Positions 40,508 through 48,868 of a stretch of DNA of 64,000 bases are shown in pieces; positions within the stretch are counted from its first letter, which is position 1; each line of letters starts with the position of its first letter. Under the pieces are notes generated by a model. It ran no database searches, was not told the origin of the DNA, and saw only the letters and a list, made by a program, of their open reading frames with translations. Source of the DNA: Clostridia bacterium (GTDB lineage Bacteria; Bacillota; Clostridia; Acetivibrionales; DSM-2933). The stretch spans positions 124,001 through 188,000 of the forward strand of contig JAOABQ010000099.1 in the NCBI GenBank assembly GCA_026418275.1, in the 5' to 3' direction. The position numbers were made by a program, and so were the translations under genes.

Positions 40508-41701
40508 CTACGCTTTCTGCTGAAGCACCTTGATGGCTTCTGCAAGAATAAGCTTTCCGTCAACCCTTTGTGTTGCCCTGAAACCAACCTGACCTGTTGC
40601 AGCAAAGAGCTCGTTCAGTCTCTGGAATGATCTGCCCTGTCTGTCGGCAATCCAGTAATAGCTGAAATCTCCGAATGCTATGCTTTTCGCTGCTGCTTCA
40701 ATTGTTGGAACAAAAGCAGAAGTTTTAACAGGCCTGTTCAAAATGGTGTCCGGCTGTCCTACTGCAATGGATGGCTGCCAAATGTACTGACCGTTTCCAT
40801 CCTTCAGCTTTCTGATTGCTTTCACGGTTGCATCATTCATTACAAACACGGCATTTTTACGGTACGGTGAACCAAGACTGTGGTAAAGGTCAATCACTTC
40901 ATCCACTGTGATGGCTGTTGTACTTGCCGCTGTCACACCAAGGCTTGCCCCTCCGGTTGCATTAAAGATCCCTGTAGGCTTGCCTGTTCCATTACCGATA
41001 AAGAAGGCTTCCTCTTCCTTTGTGCCGATTCTTCTTGCAAATTCCTTTGCAATATAGTTCTCAAGGTTGAAGATACTGTCGTTCAGGAGTTCCTCCGATA
41101 CCTTGATCATGGTGGCAAGCTTGTATGCCCCAATGGATACCTGACCGAAAGCATCGTCCGATTCAGGAATGTTGCCTTCCTCTTCCACCCATGATGCCGT
41201 TCCCTTGGATGCCACCACAGGGATTTTCTTATCTCCCGAGGCAGTGGTAATTACTTTTGCAAGCTGCCTGAAGATATTCTCTTCCACAAGGCTCTCTACC
41301 AGGGTTCTTTCAAACTCATCCGGTACCAGGTAGCCTCCCTCGCTGTCGGTTCCAATCTGCAGGGCATTCTGTACATCAAAGCTGTTCTTGTTTTTCATTG
41401 CCTTCCAAAATGCCTGACGGTAATCGTTACTTGCTCTACCTGTCTTTTCCTCAACCGCTCCGGTAGGTTTGTTTACTATGGGAGCATTTAAAGGTTTGGA
41501 AAGTTCAAGGTCAATTGCCTGCTGTTTTTCAAGAAGCTCAATCTCTTTTCCAAGATTGAATACTTCCGCTTCCATTCTTTCATAAATTTCTTTGTTCTCC
41601 GGTGAAACAAGCCCGTCCGGACCTCTCTTTGCATTGAGAAACGCTTTTGCAGCTTCCCATGCCTTTGCTCTTTTTTCTCTCAATTCCAAATTCAGACTCA
41701 T
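40508..41701 (-). CDS. HK97-family major capsid protein
   Basis: A 397-residue major capsid protein. Residues 1-105 are a coiled-coil scaffold (delta) domain (LREKRAKAWEAAKAFLNAKR...), expected to be cut off by the upstream protease. The mature part shows QIGTDSEGGYLVPDEFERTLV, ASWVEEEGNIPESDDAFGQV, YWIADRQGRSFQRL and the final RVDGKLILAEAIKVLQ, all characteristic of the fold. It directly follows the prohead protease gene. Confidence 0.97.
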   Translation of the reverse strand: MSLNLELREKRAKAWEAAKAFLNAKRGPDGLVSPENKEIYERMEAEVFNLGKEIELLEKQQAIDLELSKPLNAPIVNKPTGAVEEKTGRASNDYRQAFWKAMKNKNSFDVQNALQIGTDSEGGYLVPDEFERTLVESLVEENIFRQLAKVITTASGDKKIPVVASKGTASWVEEEGNIPESDDAFGQVSIGAYKLATMIKVSEELLNDSIFNLENYIAKEFARRIGTKEEEAFFIGNGTGKPTGIFNATGGASLGVTAASTTAITVDEVIDLYHSLGSPYRKNAVFVMNDATVKAIRKLKDGNGQYIWQPSIAVGQPDTILNRPVKTSAFVPTIEAAAKSIAFGDFSYYWIADRQGRSFQRLNELFAATGQVGFRATQRVDGKLILAEAIKVLQQKA

Positions 41702-41714
41702 ATTCGTTTCCTCC

Positions 41715-42407
41715 TTATAATTTCAAGAGGTCAAGCCTCTTGAGTAATTCGTTTACATCTGTTCCTTTTGGGGTTTCCTTTTGTGGAAGCTTGCTCATCA
41801 GAGAGTTGGTAACCGCCATCCTGCTGAAGATAATCCCTTCGCCGCTTGGTTGCTGCACTTCTTCTTTTGCAAAGAGGATTCCATCTGCAAACCCAAGCTC
41901 CACAGCCTTTTTTGCATTGAACCAACTCTCAGCATCCATGAGGTTCGAAAGCTTGGTTCTTGAAAGTCCAGTCTTTAACTCATAAGCATTGATAATGCTT
42001 TCCTTGACTTCTTCCAGCATGGCGATAGCCTTCTCCATTTCTACTGTGTCACCAAAAGCAATGGTCATGGGATTATGGATCATCAGTAACCCGGTGGGGG
42101 AAATTAGTACTTCGCTTCCCGCCATTGCAATGACAGAAGCAGCACTCGCTGCAATCCCATCGATTTTTACAGTGACATTGCCCTTGTAGTCCATCAGCAT
42201 GTTATAAATCTGGCTGGCACAAAAAACATCACCACCGGGAGAGTTAATCCAGATGGTGATGTCACCGTTTCCACTCATTAATTCAGCTTTGAACTGCTTG
42301 GGTGTTACCTCGTCTCCAAACCAAGTCTCCTCGGCTATGGCTCCTTCAAGATAAAGGGTTCTTGAGGAATCCTCATTTTTAACCCAGTTCCAAAATTTCT
42401 TATTCAA
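41715..42407 (-). CDS. ClpP-type prohead protease
   Basis: A 230-residue serine peptidase of the ClpP fold used for capsid maturation. It contains ITIWINSPGGDVFCASQIYNML, the catalytic serine in GIAASAASVIAMAG near residue 89, the histidine in LLMIHNPMT near 113 and DAESWFNAKKAVELGFADGI. It overlaps the portal gene by four bases and lies 13 bp before the capsid gene. Confidence 0.96.
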   Translation of the reverse strand: MNKKFWNWVKNEDSSRTLYLEGAIAEETWFGDEVTPKQFKAELMSGNGDITIWINSPGGDVFCASQIYNMLMDYKGNVTVKIDGIAASAASVIAMAGSEVLISPTGLLMIHNPMTIAFGDTVEMEKAIAMLEEVKESIINAYELKTGLSRTKLSNLMDAESWFNAKKAVELGFADGILFAKEEVQQPSGEGIIFSRMAVTNSLMSKLPQKETPKGTDVNELLKRLDLLKL

Positions 42408-43642
42408 GTTGTCGCACCTCCTGCGCTTTCATTTTTGTATGCAAATGCTCCCGCATCCGCAAGCTTTGTCATGTTGCCGTTTATTAGATAAAAATCACCT
42501 CCCAGTTCTTCTGGTATCCTGTTGAGATTCTCAAGTTCCCTGATATCATTGGAGGACAGCCAGCCATTCTGTCTGCCCACCGAATAGCCATTCATCCTGC
42601 TTTGATAATCGCCTCGAAGCAATCCGTCCACATTGAATTTCACGAAATACTCCTTTTTTTCTGTTGGCAGAAGCAAGGCTCTTTGTATTGCCTGCTCCCA
42701 CCGCACCACCCAAGGGTCCAAAGTGTATTTCACAAACTCAAGGCTCTGCTGCTCGATATTTGAAAAACTGGATTTTTCAAGGTCACCGATCATGTGCGGT
42801 GGTATCCTGAAAATACGGGCAATCTCATTTAGTTGAAACTTCCGTGTGGCAATAAACTGTGCCTGTTCAGGTGGTATCCCTATCTGAGAAAACTTCATGC
42901 CCTCCTCCAAGACTGCCACTCTGTGTGCATTTCCACTTCCTTGATACACTGCATTCCAGCTTTCTCTAATCCTCTTCGGGTCTTTCACCACTCCGGGATG
43001 TTCAAGGACTCCACCGGGATTAGCACCATTAGCAAAAAACTTGGCTCCATATTCCTCGGTGGCAATTGCCATACCGATTGCATTCTTGGCCATCGCAATG
43101 GGCGAGTATCCAATCAGCCCATCAAATCCAAGACCTGGTATGTGAAGAACCATGTCACTTCTGAGCACTACTGACCCAGCATCCGTCTGGTACTGGTAAA
43201 AAACCTGTCCTTTTGAATCCTTGTCCACAGTCACCTTGTCGGGGAGCAGGGGATAAAGTCCCAGAACCCTGCCTCTTCCATCACGGAGAATTTGAGCATA
43301 TGCGTTTCCCCATAATAAAAGATGACTCATCAGTGTTTCACGGAACACGAATGAAGTCATCTCAGGATTTGGCTCATCATGGAGCAGATAATACAGTTGA
43401 TGGTCTATTGCTTTATCTTTTCCCCTGTCAGTATACTTGTAAATGTGGAGCGGTAGGCTTGCCAAGGTCTCAGCAAGGATTCTGACACAGGCATAAACTG
43501 AAGTTGTCTGCATCGCCGTTCGTTCATTCACAGCCTTGCCACTACTGGTGCTACCAAAGAAAAAGCTATAGGCTGAACCTAAAAGGCTATTCTTTGGTTT
43601 GTCTCTTGCTTTGAAAAATTTGTCGAATATCGGTATCTGCAT
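42404..43642 (-). CDS. Portal protein, HK97 family
   Basis: A 412-residue portal. Landmarks are MQTTSVYACVRILAETLASLPLHIYK near the N-terminus, LMSHLLLWGNAYAQILRDGRG, HIPGLGFDGLIGYSPIAMAKNAIG and RIPPHMIGDLEKSSFSNIEQQ. It forms the dodecameric DNA entry ring. It follows the small RHH-type gene and precedes the protease with a four-base overlap. Confidence 0.97.
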   Translation of the reverse strand: MQIPIFDKFFKARDKPKNSLLGSAYSFFFGSTSSGKAVNERTAMQTTSVYACVRILAETLASLPLHIYKYTDRGKDKAIDHQLYYLLHDEPNPEMTSFVFRETLMSHLLLWGNAYAQILRDGRGRVLGLYPLLPDKVTVDKDSKGQVFYQYQTDAGSVVLRSDMVLHIPGLGFDGLIGYSPIAMAKNAIGMAIATEEYGAKFFANGANPGGVLEHPGVVKDPKRIRESWNAVYQGSGNAHRVAVLEEGMKFSQIGIPPEQAQFIATRKFQLNEIARIFRIPPHMIGDLEKSSFSNIEQQSLEFVKYTLDPWVVRWEQAIQRALLLPTEKKEYFVKFNVDGLLRGDYQSRMNGYSVGRQNGWLSSNDIRELENLNRIPEELGGDFYLINGNMTKLADAGAFAYKNESAGGATT

Positions 43643-43707
43643 TTGGTCACCTCCTTAAAAATGGGCAAGAAAAAAGCACCTTCGTTTTTTGAAGATGCTT
43701 AAATTCG

Positions 43708-44127
43708 TTATACAACCTTATATATAGTTGCATTGTTACGACTCTTTTTAACCTTTCCGTCTGGTCTGTACACTACTTCAACATTAACAAATGGTGTTTT
43801 TCCAATTCCTTTTGAAAAACTTTTGCCAATATTGGCTCTGGTTGCAGATGGTTTGCCAGAAGAAACCATTTCAATATTCTTGAAAGTGTCGGAAGCTTTA
43901 AGTAAATCAAACTCATCGTCAGGCTTAAGCTTGCTAATATAATCTTTAACTTCATTAAGAACTTTTGTAGTCACTTGTGTTAAAGATAAAGTGTTTTTCG
44001 GAACTAATCCATAATAGTCATTTAATAAATCCACAACCAATGTACTAACACTGACACCTAATCTCTGTGCCTCAGCGTCTAATTTTGCTTCAAGTGCAGT
44101 TCCGGGATAAAACTGAATTCTCTTCAT
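43708..44127 (-). CDS. Ribbon-helix-helix-like protein with own promoter
   Basis: A 139-residue protein not usually found between large terminase and portal. The first 45 residues (KRIQFYPGTALEAKLDAEAQRLGVSVSTLVVDLLNDYY) fit a ribbon-helix-helix DNA-binding domain. The C-terminal part contains IGKSFSKGIGKTPFVNVEVVYRPDG, possibly DUF1413-like. A near-consensus promoter with an inverted repeat over the -35 is directly upstream, suggesting autonomous, autoregulated expression from the prophage. It may be a moron gene; its target is unknown. Confidence 0.7.
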   Translation of the reverse strand: MKRIQFYPGTALEAKLDAEAQRLGVSVSTLVVDLLNDYYGLVPKNTLSLTQVTTKVLNEVKDYISKLKPDDEFDLLKASDTFKNIEMVSSGKPSATRANIGKSFSKGIGKTPFVNVEVVYRPDGKVKKSRNNATIYKVV

Positions 44128-44184
44128 AACTAAGGGCCTCCTTCATATTAATAATTACGAGAGCATAACTCTACCACTATACAA

Positions 44185-44219
44185 AGCATAACACTTGCGA
44201 GCGGTAGCGTCAACCGCTC
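44185..44219 (-). promoter_or_regulatory. Promoter and operator of the RHH-like gene
   Basis: Minus strand: -35 TTGACG at 44213-44208, 17-base spacer, -10 TATGCT at 44190-44185. GAGCGGT (44199-44205) and ACCGCTC (44213-44219) form a perfect 7-bp inverted repeat centred on the -35. A GGAGG ribosome site follows before the ATG at 44127. The terminase gene ends only 29 bp upstream. Confidence 0.8.
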
Positions 44220-44247
44220 ATAATAATTATTAATAAAAAGTTTATAA

Positions 44248-45852
44248 TCAAATAAACAAAATTCCTCTCTCATTATAAACACTCCCACTAAATCCTCCAT
44301 GCCGAATTGCTCTGTCGAGTGCCATGATAGTAGCCACGGCACCGTCAATTTTCTCTGTTGACTTCTCCTTGTCCGGCTTGATGTTGCCTGCAGGGTCTGT
44401 TCTAACAAAAATATTATCCATCATCCAACGAAGCACGGGATGACCTCCGTGAGCCAGTTTCCCTTCAAGGGTCAACTTCATAAGTTCCTTTGTAGGTGGA
44501 GACATATCCTTGAACCCCTGTCCAAAAGGTACCACTGTGAATCCCAAACCTTCAAGGTTCTGAACCATCTGCACCGCACCCCATCGGTCAAAGGCGATTT
44601 CCTTTATGTTATATTTAGTTCCAAGTTCCTCAATAAAGTTTTCTATAAAGCCATAATGGACCACATTGCCCTCGGTGGTTTTCATATGCCCTTGCCGCTC
44701 CCACACATCATAGGGAACATGATCCCTTCTTACCCTCAGGTCTATATTATCCTCCGGAATCCAGAAGAACGGCATAACCACATATTTGTCATCATCATCT
44801 ATCGGTGGAAATATAAGAACAAAAGCCGTAATATCGGTTGTGCTTGAAAGGTCAAGTCCACCGTAGCATTCCCTGCCAAGGAGTTCATTTGGGTCAACTC
44901 TGAAATCACATTTATCCCATTTCTCCATCGGCATCCATCTGACTGATTGCTTCACCCACTGGTTCAGCCTAAGCTGCCTGAATAGATTCTCCTCTGCCGG
45001 ATTCTGTTTTGCATTTTCACAGGCAATCTGAATTTTCTCTATATCAACGGTAATACCTATTGAAGGGTTTGCTTTCGCCCATACCTTGGGATCAGTCCAA
45101 TCATCATTTTCACCTGCACCATAAATAATTGGATAGAAGGTAGGGTCGATTTTTCTTCCTGCCAATATATCCTCAGCCTTTTGGTGTACCTCCCAGCAAA
45201 TAGAGTGACGATCTGTCCCGGCTGTGGTGATCAGAAAATATAAAGGCTGCTTTCTTGCATCCCCCGAGCCGTGGAGCATTACATCATATAGGTTTCTGTT
45301 GGGCTGTGCGTGAAGTTCATCGAACACAACCCCATGTACATTCAAACCGTGCTTTGTATAGGCTTCCGCTGAAAGCACTTGATAGAAGCTTCCAAGCGGT
45401 TTATACACCAATCGTTTCTGAGACAGAACAGGCTTTATTCTCGCTTTCAGTGCCGGGCATTGTTCCACCATATCAACAGCCACATCAAAAACAATGGATG
45501 CTTGCTGTCTGTCCGAGGCACAACCGTAAACCTCACCGCCATGCTCATGGTCACCGCAGGTCAATAATAGAGCAACCGCAGCAGCCAGTTCAGACTTTCC
45601 TTGCTTCTTGGCAATTTCAATATAGGCAGTATTAAACTGCCTGTATCCGTTTGGTTTCATCACACCAAAGAGGTCACGGATTATCTGCTCCTGCCAGTCA
45701 ATAAGTTCAAATGGCTGTCCGTGCCATTCTCCCTTGGTATGTTTGAGGCAATTTATAAATGCAACAGCATTAGATGCTGAATCTTTTTTATATACCGAGC
45801 CATCCGCTTTGAAGATGGTCGGTTTGTATTTTTTCAGTTTTCGTATAACCAT
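44248..45852 (-). CDS. Terminase large subunit
   Basis: A 534-residue packaging ATPase-nuclease. The ATPase part has YIEIAKKQGKSELAAAVALLL (Walker A-like) and GVVFDELHAQPNR (Walker B). The nuclease domain has YGGLDLSSTTDITAFVLIF, IAFDRWGAVQMVQNLE and a late KIDGAVATIMALDRAI with the catalytic acid. It is separated from the P27 small-subunit gene by about 7.5 kb of accessory genes. Confidence 0.97.
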   Translation of the reverse strand: MVIRKLKKYKPTIFKADGSVYKKDSASNAVAFINCLKHTKGEWHGQPFELIDWQEQIIRDLFGVMKPNGYRQFNTAYIEIAKKQGKSELAAAVALLLTCGDHEHGGEVYGCASDRQQASIVFDVAVDMVEQCPALKARIKPVLSQKRLVYKPLGSFYQVLSAEAYTKHGLNVHGVVFDELHAQPNRNLYDVMLHGSGDARKQPLYFLITTAGTDRHSICWEVHQKAEDILAGRKIDPTFYPIIYGAGENDDWTDPKVWAKANPSIGITVDIEKIQIACENAKQNPAEENLFRQLRLNQWVKQSVRWMPMEKWDKCDFRVDPNELLGRECYGGLDLSSTTDITAFVLIFPPIDDDDKYVVMPFFWIPEDNIDLRVRRDHVPYDVWERQGHMKTTEGNVVHYGFIENFIEELGTKYNIKEIAFDRWGAVQMVQNLEGLGFTVVPFGQGFKDMSPPTKELMKLTLEGKLAHGGHPVLRWMMDNIFVRTDPAGNIKPDKEKSTEKIDGAVATIMALDRAIRHGGFSGSVYNERGILFI

Positions 45853-45925
45853 CCTCCTCCTTCAAAGAGATGAAAAAAAGAACCCCGGCTTGGAGTTCTT
45901 GAAAACATATTTTTTACTTTAATTT

Positions 45926-46372
45926 TTACAATGCTTGTTTTGCCGACTTCCTGACTGCATCATCAAGGAAGGTACTGTCAAAGCCTGCAGAATTGTAACC
46001 CTGCAAGATGGTGTTGTAATAATATCTGCTTGGAGAACCAAGCGGTCTGCCATCATTCATGATATACACCATGACCTTGACCCATCGCTTTCCCATCCTC
46101 ACCTTCAGCCATTCCTTCCTGTAGAAGTGTGGCCAACCTTCATAACGGTCAAGAGCCGCTTCATCCGAAGGCTCGAGTTCCCAAACCAACACCGGAACTG
46201 AACTATCCTTTTTCTTTTCAACCGTAGCAACCGCTCCACCATTTCCGCCTCTGAAAAGAAGTTCATACCCATTCAGTTTTGCATTTCCGATAACCCTTGC
46301 AGTGGGGCAGCGGCAAGCCATCTGCTCTAAATTGAGGTTACTGCCGTAAGCTATATATTTAATCTTTTCCAT
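45926..46372 (-). CDS. Gamma-glutamylcyclotransferase-like (AIG2/GGCT) protein
   Basis: A predicted 148-residue protein from ATG 46372. It shows the family start YIAYGSNLNLEQMACRCP, a substrate-loop FRGGNGGAVATVEK, the catalytic-acid region ALDRYEGWPHFYRKEW and VMVYIMNDGRPLGSPSRYY. GGCT-like enzymes cyclise or cleave gamma-glutamyl-type amides. The gene lies 133 bp after the amidoligase gene; association of GS-like amidoligases with such cyclotransferases was described by Iyer and co-workers (2009) and suggests opposing steps of forming and removing an amide-linked tag. Confidence 0.9.
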   Translation of the reverse strand: MEKIKYIAYGSNLNLEQMACRCPTARVIGNAKLNGYELLFRGGNGGAVATVEKKKDSSVPVLVWELEPSDEAALDRYEGWPHFYRKEWLKVRMGKRWVKVMVYIMNDGRPLGSPSRYYYNTILQGYNSAGFDSTFLDDAVRKSAKQAL

Positions 46373-46505
46373 AATCACTTCACCCTTTCCGGTTGCCCTG
46401 TGGCGGCTTTGTGCCAAGGGCATCTTCCAAACCCTATACTTTCCCAAGCAGGAATTGCTTCTGCCAACAGAGGCGGTTTATGCGCCCCTGTCAGCAAGGA
46501 TTCAT

Positions 46506-47408
46506 CTACGCTGCGGTGCGAAATCGCCAAGCGGCTGACCCGCTAAGTGCCTTGCAAAGATGCTCTCTGCAGTTTTTGAACTCGTCTCCGATAAGTCCGA
46601 TGCGGTTTAAGTAAGTCCTCATTGCGAACTTTTCGTTTTCGGTTTGGTTTTTCCTGCTGCTTGCACTCTTTTGTGTCAGTGCCTGCTTGTTCAAGGCAAG
46701 GGCAAGGATTATATAGCTTCTTATTTTCCCGGCATGCAAGGTGCTGTTGAATCCCCTGAGTTCGACCGTATGGTTGCCTGTGAAAAAGCTGTGGAGGTTC
46801 AAAAAGTGGTATCTGCTTGAATGGTAGTGTCTGTCCCTGCTTTCATTGTAACCGCTGTACCAAATCTTCTCAATGGAATCCATGCTCTTTGGCTTTTTAC
46901 GGTTGATGATGTTCACTAGGCTTTCATCCATCTTCTTGCAAAAACGCATTCTGTCGGGTTCAATCTCAAGTGCTTTGTAGAAAAGGTCGTTCTTGCTTGC
47001 GATGATGTTTATAAAGTTCTTGATGCTCCTTGGGTTGTGGTTTCCGCCATCAAGGTGTATGTGAATTCCGCAGGTGCTGTTTGTGAAGGCTCCTATTTTT
47101 CTAAGCTGTCTGACCATCTCCTGCAGGGTTTGAATGTCACCTTCGTAGGTAAGGATGGGGCTGACCAGTTCAACCTTGTAGGTGTCGCCTGCTGATTGCG
47201 TCCTGCCATTTTCCTTTGTCTCAGGTCTTACGCTTGCATCGCTCATCACCTGCCAAACCCTGCCGTCCGGTGCTGTGATTTTTCTGCAATCGTAGCTGTT
47301 GTTTGTACATTGGATGGTTCCGTTTAAGAATTTGCCTACCGCCTCTGCAGCCTTAGCCCTTGTGATTCCTGTAAATTCAATTTCGATTCCAAACCTTGTG
47401 TTTTTCAT
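46506..47408 (-). CDS. Glutamine-synthetase-like amidoligase (COOH-NH2 ligase)
   Basis: A predicted 300-residue enzyme of the amidoligase_2 type. The fold landmarks are RFGIEIEFTGI near the N-terminus (acidic metal ligands), YKVELVSPILTYEG, STCGIHIHLDGG near residue 136 and HTVELRGFNSTLH near 218. These enzymes are predicted to join carboxyl and amino groups using ATP. The last 40 residues (FAMRTYLNRIGLIGDEF...) are also found at the end of the 47762-48529 protein. The gene has its own promoter-like element and a hairpin upstream. Confidence 0.9.
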   Translation of the reverse strand: MKNTRFGIEIEFTGITRAKAAEAVGKFLNGTIQCTNNSYDCRKITAPDGRVWQVMSDASVRPETKENGRTQSAGDTYKVELVSPILTYEGDIQTLQEMVRQLRKIGAFTNSTCGIHIHLDGGNHNPRSIKNFINIIASKNDLFYKALEIEPDRMRFCKKMDESLVNIINRKKPKSMDSIEKIWYSGYNESRDRHYHSSRYHFLNLHSFFTGNHTVELRGFNSTLHAGKIRSYIILALALNKQALTQKSASSRKNQTENEKFAMRTYLNRIGLIGDEFKNCREHLCKALSGSAAWRFRTAA

Positions 47409-47449
47409 AACCTTGCCACCTTTCAAAGTGTGTTTTTCCCCTTCGGGTA

Positions 47450-47485
47450 TATACATATATCACTCTAAAAGGACTATATAGCAAG
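47450..47485 (-). promoter_or_regulatory. Promoter-like 36-bp element, copy 1
   Basis: Minus strand: CTTGCTA, ten variable bases, then TTAGAGTGAT followed by ATATGTA. The spacing from CTTG to TTAGAGTGAT is exactly as in copies 2 and 3. It ends about 42 bp before the amidoligase start and probably acts as its promoter. Confidence 0.7.
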
Positions 47486-47491
47486 CCAATA

Positions 47492-47521
47492 AGGCAAAAT
47501 AAACACACTTTTATTTTGCCT
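47492..47521 (-). terminator. Terminator-like hairpin after DUF4314 gene
   Basis: AGGCAAAATAAA (47492-47503) pairs perfectly with TTTATTTTGCCT (47510-47521) around a 6-base loop. It lies 13 bp after the DUF4314 stop and just ahead of copy 1 of the promoter-like element. No separate T-tract is present, but the distal arm is itself T-rich, so weak termination is plausible. Confidence 0.6.
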
Positions 47522-47534
47522 GTATAACTTGACT

Positions 47535-47765
47535 TTACTGTGTTTCCACCACTCTGCAGCTGTCCTCTCCATAAACAATTCCAATACTTGAACCCGAGTC
47601 CCAGCTCACATGAATGGTTCCAATATCATCCACTGAAATCACTGTTCCGGTTGCTCCCCTTGATAGGTTGGAATATGGGTCACTCATTCTTAAAAGTTCA
47701 ACCCTTGTTCCTGGTGGATACTTTTTTCGGAGAAGCAGAAGTTGTTCCTTTGAAATTCTGTTCAT
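47535..47765 (-). CDS. DUF4314 protein
   Basis: A 76-residue protein with LRKKYPPGTRVELLRMSDPYS and a beta-rich VISVDDIGTIHVSWDSGSSIGIVYG, matching DUF4314, a small SH3-like fold often encoded near amidoligase genes in mobile elements. It overlaps the end of the upstream gene by four bases, so the two are co-translated. Biochemical role is unknown. Confidence 0.82.
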   Translation of the reverse strand: MNRISKEQLLLLRKKYPPGTRVELLRMSDPYSNLSRGATGTVISVDDIGTIHVSWDSGSSIGIVYGEDSCRVVETQ

Positions 47766-48529
47766 TCGGCAACAACCTCCTCTGATGGCTTGCTCCTGCG
47801 AAAAGCACCATTGCCCTCAAGGGATTTAAGCATTGCCTTTCGTGCAGCCTTATACTCTCCGCCTACAAAACCAAGTCTTATAAGCCATGTCCTCATAGTG
47901 AATTTGACATTGTCATCGGCTGAAGGTTTAAAGGATGCATATTTTTGCTCCTTTGCACTTTTACTCAAAAGAGCCACCAGCCTTGTTACCGCATCCACCA
48001 TTTCAGATTCTTCAACACTTATAATAAATTTGAAAACAACTGAGCCTTCATCAAAGTCAAACCCTATACCAGGACACTTTTCCACCCCAACCCTTAACAT
48101 AGCTTGCTTGAAGTGTTCCATAGTCTTGACTTCCTCGTCATTGACAGCCTCCACAAATTCAAGGCTCACAATGTCAGTTTCAATTTTTAGAGCCTTTTTC
48201 AAATGCACCTGTTTACTGAAAATCATGTTTACAAGGTTTCTAAGTGTCGCCCCGGTATGTCCTTCCATTGGAACAGCAATATTAACTTCATCTCCTGTTC
48301 GCAATTCGGCGGTTGGTATGCATTCTTCGGGTTCGCCCTCTGATGCTGATTGCAGAACACTTTCATAATCCACTATCTCACCAGCCTCATTTCTCATAAT
48401 GCAGTCCTTTCCGATCGTATAGGTTTCTCCATGAATTCCGATTTGATAATCAAAACTGGGAACTCCCATATATTTTGCCTTTGCTCCGCTGTGTGCTTCA
48501 AGAAGCCTGATCATTTCCTTTCGATCCAT
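47762..48529 (-). CDS. Amidoligase-associated protein, unknown
   Basis: A predicted 255-residue protein from ATG 48529 (GGAGGG upstream). No known domain covers the first 205 residues, which are acidic and mixed alpha/beta (GVPSFDYQIGIHGETYTIGKD). Residues 210-255 (FTMRTWLIRLGFVGGEY...LEGNGAFR) are clearly related to the C-terminus of the amidoligase encoded 353 bp downstream. This shared module suggests binding to a common partner, or that the protein itself is a substrate or specificity factor. A promoter-like element precedes it. Confidence 0.75.
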   Translation of the reverse strand: MDRKEMIRLLEAHSGAKAKYMGVPSFDYQIGIHGETYTIGKDCIMRNEAGEIVDYESVLQSASEGEPEECIPTAELRTGDEVNIAVPMEGHTGATLRNLVNMIFSKQVHLKKALKIETDIVSLEFVEAVNDEEVKTMEHFKQAMLRVGVEKCPGIGFDFDEGSVVFKFIISVEESEMVDAVTRLVALLSKSAKEQKYASFKPSADDNVKFTMRTWLIRLGFVGGEYKAARKAMLKSLEGNGAFRRSKPSEEVVAE

Positions 48530-48556
48530 TTGCAATCCCTCCTGTTATTTGCTCTT

Positions 48557-48592
48557 ATTACATACATCACTCTAAACAGCAGGAATTGCAAG
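48557..48592 (-). promoter_or_regulatory. Promoter-like 36-bp element, copy 2
   Basis: Minus strand: CTTGCAA, ten bases, TTAGAGTGAT, then GTATGTAA. It ends 27 bp before the start of the 255-residue protein. Same spacing as copies 1 and 3. Confidence 0.7.
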
Positions 48593-48623
48593 GGTTTTAA
48601 GTAATTCAAGACAGTATTTCTGT

Positions 48624-48806
48624 TTATTTTTCTTCGCCTTTTTCAGCAAGTTCGACAACCAACGTACCTTCTTCTTCTTTTACAGTTATACTGTCTCCGA
48701 CATTAAAACCAAGCTTCTCAAGCCATCTTCCCTGAAGCATTATACAAGGTATATCCCTTGAGCTCCTTCCTGGAGCTTCATATACTTTCAATTTCCTTTC
48801 CTCCAC
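48624..48806 (-). CDS. SymE-like toxin-family protein
   Basis: A 60-residue protein starting at GTG 48806 after AGGAG. It matches the SymE pattern: a short basic lead, IPCIMLQGRWLEKLGFNVGDSITV and a C-terminal strand TLVVELAEKG, an AbrB-like swapped-hairpin relative. E. coli SymE condenses the nucleoid as an SOS-controlled toxin; many phage homologues are of unknown activity. It is preceded by copy 3 of the promoter-like element, so it can be expressed independently of the methyltransferase operon. Confidence 0.85.
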   Translation of the reverse strand: MEERKLKVYEAPGRSSRDIPCIMLQGRWLEKLGFNVGDSITVKEEEGTLVVELAEKGEEK

Positions 48807-48832
48807 ACGACCCTCTCCTTTACTGCTTTGGT

Positions 48833-48868
48833 GTTACATTAATCACTCTAATCCAAGGGATTATCAAG
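48833..48868 (-). promoter_or_regulatory. Promoter-like 36-bp element, copy 3
   Basis: Minus strand: CTTGATA, ten bases, TTAGAGTGAT, then TAATGTAA. It overlaps the last codons of the dcm gene and ends 27 bp before the SymE-like start. Confidence 0.7.
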
